Notes under the pieces: generated by a model | Seen by the model: the letters and a program-made list of their open reading frames with translations, nothing else | What the model was told of the DNA's origin: nothing | The model's database searches: none | Shown: positions 10,573 through 19,703 of the stretch, in pieces | How positions within the stretch are numbered: the first letter of the stretch is position 1 | Layout of the letters: every line of letters begins with the position of its first letter | Translations under genes and position numbers: made by a program | Assembly (NCBI GenBank): GCA_030144725.1 | Contig: JASKMD010000008.1 | Span: forward strand, 6,773,153-6,837,152 | Direction: 5' to 3' | Length of the DNA: 64,000 nt | Source of the DNA: Haematococcus lacustris | Taxonomy: Eukaryota; Chlorophyta; Chlorophyceae; Chlamydomonadales; Haematococcaceae

Positions 10573-12070
10573 CACAGGGTCTTGGTACCACACCACAGGG
10601 TTGTGGCTCACAGGGTCCTGGCAACCACACCACAGGGTCCTGGCTTACAGGGTCCTGGCACCACACCACAGGGTCCTGGCGCCACACCACAGGGTCCCGG
10701 CACCTCACCACAGGGTTCTGGCTCACAGGGTCCTGGCACCACACCACAGGGTCCTGGCACCTCACCACAGGGTTCTGGCCCACAGGGTCCTGGCACCTCA
10801 CCACAGGGTCCTGGCACATAGGGTCCTGGCACCTCACCACAGGGTCCTGGCACCTCACCACAGGGTCCTGGCACCTCACCACACCACAGGGTCCTGGCAC
10901 CTCACCACAGGGTCCTGGCACCTCACCACACCACAGGGTCCTGGCACCACACCACAGGGTCCTGGCGCCACACCACAGGGTCCCGGCACCTCACCACAGG
11001 GTTCTGGCCCACAGGGTCCTGGCACCACACCACAGGGTCCTGGCACCATACCACAAGGTCTTGGCCTACAGGGTCCTGGCACCTCACCACAGGGTCCTGG
11101 CCTACAGGGTCCTGGCATTACACCACAGGGTCCAAGCACCACAGGGTCCTGGCACCACACCACAGGGTCCTGGCACACAGGGTCCTGCTGCACACCCACA
11201 GGGTCCTGGCAACTCACCACAGGCTCCTGGCACATAGGGTCCTGGCACCTCACCACAGGGTCCTGGCACCTCACCACAGGGTCCTGGCACCTCACCACAC
11301 CACAGGGTCCTAGCACCTCACCACAGGGTCCTGGCACCTTACCACAGGGTCCTGGCACCACACCACAGGGTCCTGGCCCACAGGGTCCTGGCACCTCACC
11401 ACAGGGTCCTGGCACCTCACCACAGGGTCCTGGCCCACAGGGTCCTGGCACCTCACCACAGGGTCCTGGCACCACAGGGCCCTGGCACCACACCACAGGG
11501 TCCTGGCACCTCACCACAGGGTTCTGGCCCACAGGGTCCTGGCACCACACCACAGGGTCCTGGCACAACACCACAGGGTTCTGGCCCACAGGGTCCTGGC
11601 ACCACACCACAGGGTCCTTGCACATACCCACAGGGTTCTGGCCCACACCACAGGGTCCTGGCACCACACCACAGGGTCCTGGCCCACAGGGTCCTGGCAC
11701 CTCACCACAGGGTCCTGGCACCTCACCACAGGGTCCTGGCACACACACACAGGGTTCAGCTGCACACCCACAGGGTCCTAGCACCTCACCACAGGGTCCT
11801 GGCACCTCACCACAGGGTCCTGGCACACACCCACAGGGTTCAGCTGCACACCCACAGGGTCCTGGCACCTCACCACACCACAGGGTCCTGGCACCACACC
11901 ACAGGGTCCTGGCACCTCACCACACCACAGGGTCCTGGCACCTCACCACAGGGTCCTGGCACACACCCACAGGGTCCTGGCACCACACCACAGGGTCCTG
12001 GCCCACAGGGTCCTGGCACCTCACCACAGGGTCCTGGCCCACAGGGTCCTGGCACCTCACCACAGGGCCC
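10573..12070. repeat. 21-bp minisatellite CACAGGGTCCTGGCACCTCAC
   Basis: About 70 copies of a monomer around CCACAGGGTCCTGGCACCTC, with shorter variants (CCCACAGGGTCCTGG). The half-palindrome CAGGGTCCTG is the one found in the 20-bp palindromes just upstream. Open frames of PQGPGTS type forward and VPGPCGE type reverse are by-products. The array ends at CACAGGGCCC, where LINE-A coding sequence starts. Confidence 0.92.
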
Positions 12071-12126
12071 ATGGAAACTGCGCAGTTGACACTGCTAATT
12101 CCTGTGAATGCATCTCGGAGGAGCTG

Positions 12127-15100
12127 GTGCAGTGGCAGATGGACAGCGCCATCCAAGGGGTGCTGCCAGTGCCCACCGACCACCGGCCCGTGTCAGTGGC
12201 AGTGTGCCCCCCCGACCTGCCTCTTACCGTCCCCGCTCCCTGGCAGCTGCACCCCGCCCACCTTGACAACCCTGACCTGCTGGACTGCCTCAAGGACTTC
12301 CTACAGGCGGAGGCACATCACCACGAGGCTGCGAGTCAGCTGGGGCTGCCTAGGGATGGGCACAGGGCCAGGTGGGCCCGCATCAAGCAGGGCCTGGCCA
12401 TGCGTGCCCAACACTTCCTGCGGGCCCAGCGCCGCGCGCAGCGTGACCTACAGCAGCGCAGGGAGAAGGCGGCAGCAGTGGCCATGGCCCACCTCGTGCG
12501 GCAGCTGGTGCGGGTGGAGCGAGAGGGGGAGGTTGAATTGCAGGCGGCGCAGCACCTGGGAGAGGCCGCAGCCCTGGCGGGTGTGGGGGCGAGGGAGCAG
12601 GGGGCCCAGCAATCCCTGCTGGCCAGCGCAGTCCTCGACCAGTACTACGGCGACCGCTCCTCCTTCTACTTCTACCATCGCGACCAGCCCGCGCACACCC
12701 CCACCCTCATCTCCTCTCTCCAGCTCCCCGGCCAGCCAGGTCAGCCAGCAGACCTTACCACGCTGGCCGGGGTGAAGGCAGCGTGCAGGGCTTTCCAGCA
12801 GCACTACTCAGCTGCCGAGCCCACCGGTGTCTACGCAGCCAAGCCGGTGGACACAGCTGCGCGCGCCACGCTGCTGGGCAGCCTCACCTCCCACCTCACC
12901 CCCACCCAGGCCAGGGTTGCCGAGGGCCCCGATGGCAGCCCTTTGCTATCAGAGGAGGAGCTGGGCCGGGCTCTGCAGGGCTGCGCGCACAGCAAGGCCC
13001 CGGGGTTAGATGGACTGCCCATGGAGGTCTATGACCGGCTGTGGGTGGAGCTGGGGCGGCCGCTGCGGGCCATGTTGCGAGAGGCCCTGGCAGACACCGC
13101 TGACCCTGCCCCCCTGGCTGAGTTCCTGACCGGCATCATCACCCTCGTGCCCAAGGCTGGCAAGCCGAGGGACCAGGTGGCCGGCTACCGCCCCATCACG
13201 CTCCTCAACTGCGACGTGCGCCTGGTGGCCAGGGCAGTGGAGGACCGGCTGCAGCTGCCCTTGGACCTGCTGGTGTCCCCCTCTCAGTCCGCCTTTATCC
13301 TTGGCAGGGACATCAGCGACAGCGTGCAGTTCAACCTAGGCCTGCTGGAGTACCTGCAGCAGCGGGGCAGCCCAGCCTGGCTGTTGTTGCTGGACCTAGC
13401 GGGGGCCTATGACAACGTGTCCTGGGGCTTGCTCCAGGACACGATGGAGGCCATGGGGTTCTGCCGGGAGGGGCATGTGCGCTGGGCTCAGCTGCTGCAC
13501 CGGGGGGCCACGAGCCAGGTGCTGGTCAACGGCCACCTCACCGACAGCTTCCCCCTTGCGTCGGGGCTGCTGCAGGGCAGCGGGGCCTCCCCGCTCTACT
13601 GGTGCATCGTGCTTCAGCCGCTGGTCAGCTACCTCAGCTCGCTCCAGCTGGCAGGCCGCATCAGCACCCCCACCATCCCATCCAGCCCTCTGGCCATGCA
13701 CAGGGCCGCCCTGACCCCCGCGCTCCCCTCCAAGGAGTATGCGGACGACCTCACCATCGTGGTGCTCGATCGGGTCAGAGACGGGAAGGTGGTTGTGGAG
13801 GCCCTGGGCCTGTTCCGCGCCGCTGGGGGCCCTGCGCTGAGCGTGAGCAAGAGCTCAACCCTGCCGTGCGCCCAGCCAGAGCCTGGGCCGGGCAACCAGG
13901 AGGGCTCAGGCCCCGAGGGGGCGGGGAGGGGAGGAAGGGGGGGTGACGGGGGGGAAGGGGGCGGGCAGGGGCAGGTGGGCGAGCAGGGGCTAGGGGGTGG
14001 GCTGGGGGAAGGTGGCGGGCAAGGGCAGCAGCAGGGCGGGCAGGAGCAGGGTGGGGAGCGGGAGCCGGAGGTGGTCATCCCAACTGTCCGAGCGGGGGTG
14101 CCCGTGCGCCACCTGGGGGTCCCTCTTGGGGCGGCCTCCTACGCTGCCACCAGCGAGGCCGCCTCCGGTGGGGCGGCGGCGGCCATGATGGCAGCCTCCC
14201 TCCCTTGGCGGCCCCAAGGCCTCAACCTCCTGGGGCGGGTGCAGGTTGCACAGCAGTGCCTGGCCTCCAAGTCCATCTACCAAATGGCTTTTGTGCAACC
14301 CTCCGCTCCTCTGACGCAAGCCATGGCCGCGGCTGTCAACCGCTTTGTGGCAGCCTCAGACCTGCCCCAGGAGCGCAGTCCCAACAGCAGCCGCCTCTAC
14401 CCTAGCAAGGCCATCTGCGTGATGCCCCGGGGGGAGGGAGGGGTGGGGCTTCCCGACCTGGGGGTCACCAGCACGGCCATGCTGGCGAAGATGCTGGCCC
14501 AGCTCTGGTCGCCCCGGGTTCGTCCCTGGCAGCCTCTGACCCACAGCCTGCTGGCAGACCCCTCCCACGGCCTCAGCACGTGGGTCATCACCGACCCCAC
14601 CGCCTCCCCCTCGCGAGGCATCAGCCCGCGGCTGCAAGCTCACGTGGCGGCTCTGGCTGAGCTCAAGCTGTTCCGTGCGGTGCCCCCCGCTAGCCAGTCC
14701 TTCTTCTCGGTGCTGGCAGAGCCGCTGTGGTACAACGCGCAAGTCCGCATGAACCCAGCAGCGAGGGAGGCAGCAGCTGAGCAGGGTTGGACCCACGTCC
14801 GCCACGTGAGGGAAGCCCTGCATAGCCCCCAGCTGGAGGGGGAGGCCCGCTGGGGTGCCGACCTGGTCAGGGCTTGCCTCCCCGAGCTCTGGCAGGGCAT
14901 GGTGGACCGCCTGCAGCCTCCTCAGCCGGAGTGGGAGTGCCTGAGGGTTGGGCCAGGGGTGGGGTTTGTGATGCGGCGCACCCCCCTGCTCCAGCCCTCC
15001 CACTGGGTGGGCCCCAACGGCCGCCTCTACTCCCTAGACCCCACAGGGCAGGGGCCCCTAGGGGCTTTCTGGGCGGAGGGAGGGGCGGCCTGGGAGCCAG

Positions 15101-16674
15101 CTGCAGTGGCCCGACTCAACAAGCCCAGCTACAGGCTGACTCCGGAGGAGCGAGCCACCCACCTCCGCCCTCTACCCGCCCAGCATCACGTGGCGCAGGA
15201 GCAGGCTCAAGGGCAGGAACTAGGCGGGGCCCCGGGGGTTGGCAGGGGAGGGGAGCGGGCAGGGGGGCGGGGCGGGGGCAGGGGGCGAGGGCGTGGAGGA
15301 GGTGGAGGGCGTAGGGGAGCAGGGGGCGGGGCAGGAGGGCAGGCTGCCGACCCAGCTGAGGAGGGGCCTGGCACCTGGCCTAAGGAGGAGTGGCTCTTGG
15401 GCCCCTGGGCTCACCTGCAGCTGGACCCTCAGGTGTGGGGCATGGGCACCACCACCCTCCTGGACTTCTCTGTCAAGCATGCCAGGGTGCGCCTCCACCA
15501 GCTCCAGCGCGTCAGTGCCGACCCCCTCTACCCACCAGGTGGGGGCCTGTGGCCAGCGCTGTGGGGTGTGCGCCCCCCCCGGGCAGCGGGCGAACCGGAG
15601 GTGGCAGCGGTGGCTGATGGGGCCCTGAGGGAGCTGGAGCTCAAGTGGGAGGCCAGCGTGCAGCAGGTGGCAGGCCAGGGGGCAGCGGGGGAGCGGGAGC
15701 AGCAGGGCAGGGATGTGGAGGAGCGGCTCCCCGAGGAGGTGCAAGGCAGCCAACCGCCTCGCTGGCTTGACACCTCCGCCAGGGCGCACCAGCGACCCTC
15801 GCCGCAGATGAGGGCGGCCCAGCAGGCTGAGCGGCAGCTGGAGGCCCAGCAGCGGCGTGGGGGCAGGCAGCCAGTTGCTCAGCCCGCCCCCCGGGCCGAC
15901 ACCGCGGACCAGCTGGCTGTGGGTGGTCAGGCGGGCCAGCCGTGTGCGAAGGTGTGGAAGGAGCTGCTAGACCCCACCCTCCGTCGGGAGCATGTCATCG
16001 TGGCCTGGCGGGTGCTTCACGCCAGCCTCATGGTGGGGGCCTTGTGGGGCCACATCCTCAAGGGTACGGCTGCCCCGGGCTCTTCCGCCTGCCGCTTCTG
16101 CCAGCCGGGGCACTTGGAGACCCTCACCCACGCCTTCCTGACCTGCCCCGCCGTGGTCCCAGCCTGGGAGTGGGTGCTGGACGTGTACGGCCGCCTCACA
16201 GGCACCCGCCCCCCCTCAGGCGTCGCCATGCTGCTCCTCAGTGGGCGCCCCACCCGCAGCGAGGCCCCCCCCTTTCAGCCCCCTGACAGCCTGCTGTGGC
16301 TGCGGCTGCGCGTGCCTACCTGGGCGCAGTGTGGCGCCTCCGCAGCTCAGGAGCCGCTACAGCCCTGCAGCCACAACAGGTGGCGAGGCGGGTCGTGGAG
16401 GAGGTCATCTCCACCCTCACCACGGCCGTCAAGCGGGACTGGCATCGGGTGTGGAGGGACATCCGAGTGGGCTCTGCGGCGCTGTGCCCTCCACCTGGTT
16501 CAAGGGAAAGGACCCGGAGCTGGACTCTGCCCACTTCGACCAGCTGTGGCCCGAGGCGTCGGGGGGCTGGTTTGCCAAGCAGCCCAGGAGGGAGCGGAGG
16601 GGAGGGCAGGAGGGGGCAGAGGGGAGGGTTGGGGCAGGAGGAGTGGAGGAGGAGAGGGCAGCAGGGAGGCCTAG
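12127..16674 (+). pseudogene. LINE-A ORF2: APE remnant, reverse transcriptase, zinc knuckle
   Basis: The frame has no stop over more than 1,500 codons and is open further upstream to the minisatellite edge, so there is no true start; the first codon here is GTG. TDHRPVSV at residues ~17-24 is the SDH-type end motif of AP endonucleases. RT motifs follow: SKAPGLDGLP (~288), ITLVPKAGKP, YRPITLLNCDVRLVARA, SPSQSAFILGRDISDS, LLLLDLAGAYDNVSW (motif A Asp ~423), LLQGSGASP (motif B) and EYADDLTIV (YADD ~538). A Gly/Gln-rich stretch of about 65 residues interrupts the thumb before VRHLGVPLGA. GGVGLPDLGV and a C-x2-C-x7-H-x4-C knuckle (CRFC...H...C, ~1325) follow. Relative to other copies, one base is missing near 16310 and another near 16470, so the true C-terminus (to 16765) is out of frame. 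The product would copy element RNA at a nicked target, but this copy cannot act alone. Confidence 0.88.
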
Positions 16675-16944
16675 GCATGGGGAGGGCAGAGCGCAGGGGG
16701 GGGGAGAGCTAGTGGTTCGCCTCTCCTTGCTGTGGCCCGTCCCCTTCCCCGTCGAGCCAGCCTGAGCTTCAGGGTTGCTGGTGGGGGCTTAGGGCGTTCG
16801 GTGGGTGGGTGGGTGGGGTGGGCTAGGCTTCGGGGGGCTGTCTGGGTGTCAGGGGACCGGGGGCTTAGGTGGTCTTGGTTTGAGCGTTGGGGGTAGGGGT
16901 CTAGGTTTCAGGTCGAGGGGCGGGGCTTAGGCTCGTGTGGGTAG
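16675..16944 (+). other. LINE-A C-terminal end and 3' UTR
   Basis: The last coding segment (PSTWFKGKDPEL ... PVPFPVEPA, stop at 16765) lies in another frame from the main ORF because of the two upstream deletions. After it comes the conserved G-rich UTR, with GGGGACCGGGGGCTTAGGTG at about 16853. Confidence 0.7.
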
Positions 16945-17156
16945 CGATTGGGTAATAATGTAATAAGTCGGTAATAATCCAGCGCAAAAAACGGTAATAA
17001 GTCGAAAAAATCGTCCTCAAAATGAGTGAACTTTATTACATCGGTAATAGCTCCACCGCCCGTCTCGTACTCCGCTTATTACTTATCTCCCCAACAATGT
17101 ATCCCATCTTCCACAGACCCCAAAGCGTCTGGTACTCCGCTTATTACTTACTACAG
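16945..17156. repeat. AT-rich insert with TAATAAG/CTTATTA inverted motifs
   Basis: Composition falls sharply from the GC-rich LINE UTR. GGTAATAAGTCG-type motifs at 16950-17015 appear inverted as CGCTTATTACTTA at about 17073 and 17138. It could be a small MITE or the non-coding side of the adjacent hAT remnant. Ends are not defined. Confidence 0.4.
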
Positions 17157-17411
17157 CTCAGCGAGTTTTGCAAGGCGGCCACACTGCTAATTGTGACAGT
17201 CCCAGGCTCAGTGGAGGAGGAGCGCCCCTTTTCTGCCATGAACTTCATCAAGGACGAGAGGCGCAACAGCCTCAGTGCCAACCTGTCCAGCACTTTGCGT
17301 GTGTACCTTGACAAGACCTTCACCCTCAAGACGTTCCTCTACAAAGAGGCCATTGATTACTGGATGGCTGGGGCATCTGCCAGGGGCCGTTACCTAGGGC
17401 ACAGGCCCTAG
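17157..17411 (+). pseudogene. hAT-family transposase C-terminal fragment (dimerisation domain)
   Basis: The translation contains CKAATLLIVTVPGSVEEERP, then FSAMNFIKDERRNSL and NLSSTLRVYL. This is the pattern of the hAT C-terminal dimerisation region (small residues, ER-FS, then IK-x-R-N-L). In hAT transposases this region drives multimerisation. Only about 85 residues are present: the BED zinc finger and the RNase H-like catalytic core are missing. The frame is open upstream to 17022, but that part is AT-rich non-domain sequence. I read it as a broken transposase or a last exon cut off from its partners. It sits between the LINE 3' UTR and a tandem repeat. No inverted terminal repeat or 8-bp target duplication could be assigned. 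Confidence 0.65.
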
Positions 17412-17715
17412 GGCTACAGCCCAGCCTGTTGCATGCTGACCCACTAGGGTTAGGGTCTTGAGCTACAGCCCAGCCCTGTTGCATGCTGACCCACTAGGGC
17501 TAGGGTCTTGAGCTACAGCCCAGCCCTGTTGCATGCTGACCCACTAGGGCTAGGGTGTGGGGCTACAGCCCAGCCCTGTTGTATGCTGACCACTAGGGCA
17601 CAGGGTCGTGAGCTACAGCCCAGCCTGTTGCATGCTGACCCACTAGGGTTAGAATGTGGGGCTACAGCCTAGCCTGTTGCATGCTGACCCACAAGGGCTG
17701 GGGTGTGGGGCTATG
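17411..17715. repeat. ~50-bp tandem repeat (6 copies) containing TAGGGTTAGGG
   Basis: The monomer has the core GCTACAGCCCAGCCCTGTTG, then CATGCTGACCCACTAGGGCT, with a period of 49-50 bp. Some monomers contain the telomere-like CTAGGGTTAGGG. Confidence 0.85.
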
Positions 17716-18157
17716 TGAGATATATTGCATCCAGGTCCTACAAGGGAGTATGCTGTAATTGTATAAAGTTAATTGGCAATTTTTGCGATTACTTTTGATA
17801 AGTACTAGTACAGCGGGCCCGTCCGACAGCGGACGGGGCACTCCGGCCACAATGCTCTTGCACCAGTCCTTGCACCAGGCCACAGTGCTGAGTGCTGAGT
17901 CTAACTGCTGGATGTGTGAGTTTGAGTGGTGAGTCCGAGTGAGTGAGTCCAACTGTGACAGCAATGGCTGTGTCTGCCCTACCAACCCCTCATCGGTGTC
18001 AGGGCCAGCAGGCTATGCAGCAAACACCTCACTGCGACTTAAATCACGGCGACTGAAATGATGGTAAATACGTATGTATATACTGTATGCATAGGTGCGT
18101 AGGGCGAACCGTAGGTGCAAGGTCATAATTTTGCGTAAGTGAGTATGCAGTTTGGTG
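17716..18157. other. Unassigned interval
   Basis: No gene recognised. It contains GTGAGTGAGTCCAAC-type microrepeats near 17930 and the small inverted motif GTCCGACAGCGGAC near 17821. Confidence 0.4.
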
Positions 18158-18773
18158 CTACCCTGACCGGCTGCCCTGATGCTGCCCTACCCTGACAGGC
18201 TGCCCTGATGCTGCCCTACCCTGATCGGCTGCCCTGCTGCTGCCCTACCCTGACCGGCTGCCCTGCTGCTGCCCTACCCTGACCGGCTTCCCGGCTGCCC
18301 TGCTGCTGCCCTACCCTGCCCGGCTGCCCTGATGGCCTGCTGCTGCCCTACCTTGACCGGCTGCCCTGCTGCTGCCCTACCCTGATGGCTGCCAGGCTGA
18401 CCTGCTGCTGCCCTACCCTGACCGGCTGCCCTGCTGCTGCCCTACCCTGATGGCTGCCCGGCTGCCCTGCTGCTGCCCTACCCTGACCGGCTGCCCTGAT
18501 GCCCTGCTGCTGCCCTACCCCGCCCGGCTGCTGCCCTACTCTGACTTGTTGCCCTGCTGCTGCCCTACCCTGACCGGCTTCCCGGCTGCCCTGCTGCTGC
18601 CCTACCCTGACCGGCTGCCCTGATGCCCTGCTGCTGCCCTACCCTGACTGGCTGCCCTGATGCCCTGCTGCTGCCCTACCCTGATGGCTGCCCGACTGCC
18701 CTGCTGCTGCCCTACCCTGACCGGCTGCCCGGCTGCTCTGCTGCTGCCCTACCCTGACCGGCTGCCCGGCTGC
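18158..18773. repeat. ~29-bp minisatellite (CTACCCTGACCGGCTGCCCTG)
   Basis: About 20 copies of a monomer near CTGCTGCCCTACCCTGACCG plus GCTGCC. Length variants add CCCGGCTGC or GATGCC segments. Confidence 0.85.
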
Positions 18774-19440
18774 CATGTCCGGGTCTCGTCGCCACATTCC
18801 TCGTATGCATCAGGTGGTTCCCGTGCAATGACTGTCATGGCTGGCTGGCTGCATATCGCAGCGACTTGCATTTGACCCGCGATTCCGGACACACCGCAGT
18901 TACGGTGGATTGTGCGCCCTGCATCCTTTGCACTATCACGGTCAAACCTTTGGTATTCGGGGTACGTATACGTATATGTACGCTACGTACAAAGCCCCAT
19001 CGTTACAGCGTGGCATGGCACGGCTTGAAGGCCAACTGCAATCATCCAGCCTACTTGTCGCAATGCCCTGTTAGAGCGGCACGGAGGAGGGTCGCATGAG
19101 GAGGCTATTAGAGCTGGCTACGCTGTAGCTCGTCAGCAGCCGCATCCAAATGTGGCTGCAGCCATCGTTGGACCTGACTCGTTTGGCTTTTTGGCTGTGA
19201 ACCGTTTGACTTTTTGACGGTCCGCTGACTTTGAACTATCTCTGCGCTGGCTGCATCGCCATCGTTTGCTGAGTCAGGTTCGCTGGTAGCTACTATTTGT
19301 GGGGCGTTAGAACCGCAGATCGGAAGTCGATCTCACGGCACAGTGCATCTTTCGCGATTCTGTGCGGAGGGAGTCCTTACATATTTATTGCGAGGCTGTG
19401 CGCGCAATCGCAGGCCGTTCCGCCGACCCCCCCCCCTAGC
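18774..19440. other. Unassigned interval
   Basis: About 670 bp of mixed composition with no recognisable protein or tandem structure. A palindromic ACGTATACGTATATGTACG patch lies near 18963. Short frames have no domain. Confidence 0.4.
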
Positions 19441-19569
19441 AGTTTTAATAGTATAGATTAACTAATCAATAAATTAGTTAGTTATTATATATTAAAAGTA
19501 ATAAAAACCTTTTGTTTTGATGTTTTTTATTACACTGAGTAATACGTCTTTGGCGAATCGCCCAGCACT
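19441..19569. other. AT-rich patch
   Basis: A roughly 90-bp very AT-rich stretch (AACTAATCAATAAATTAGTT forms an inverted repeat) leads into the LINE 3' tail. No gene. Confidence 0.4.
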
Positions 19570-19678
19570 GGTGTGTGGACAGCTGTGATTGGGTGAGGTG
19601 CTTGGGAATCGTGTATGGGGGAACCTTGTCTTTTGTAGTCTTCTCTTTTCTTCTTTCTCTAGTCTCACTCTCTCTTGT
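19570..19678 (+). mobile_element. Detached 3' end of the LINE family, plus strand
   Basis: This stretch matches the last ~110 bp of the family 3' UTR (compare 37570-37680): GTGTGTGGACAGCTGTG, GTGTATGGGGGAACCTTG, then a pyrimidine-rich run ending CTCTCTCTTG. It lies head to head with the minus-strand copy that starts at 19704, with an A10 run between them. Confidence 0.75.
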
Positions 19679-19703
19679 AATGCTCTTCCTTGAAAAAAAA
19701 AAT

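Larger units (their letters stand above)
12071..16944 (+). mobile_element. LINE-A: 5'-truncated non-LTR retrotransposon with its 3' UTR
   Basis: The element contains the end of an AP-type endonuclease, a reverse transcriptase and a C-terminal zinc knuckle, followed by a GC-rich 3' UTR (16766-16944) that is shared with the other family members at 37256-37430 and 48256-48430. Its left end is cut inside the endonuclease domain and abuts the minisatellite. Its right end stops at GTGTGGGTAG, before the ~240 bp of further 3' UTR present in other copies. I infer a 5'-truncated insertion whose 3' end was later lost or replaced. It is the longest copy here and lacks the internal deletions of the tandem copies. 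Confidence 0.88.

Noticed and set aside
10562..12775. A 737-codon frame joining the PQGPGT array to LINE sequence
   Set aside because: It runs out of frame through the LINE endonuclease/RT region; the real LINE frame differs.
13629..15789. Long minus-strand frames opposite LINE-A
   Set aside because: High GC content and third-position bias of the sense frame keep the antisense open; proline/serine-rich translations with no motif.
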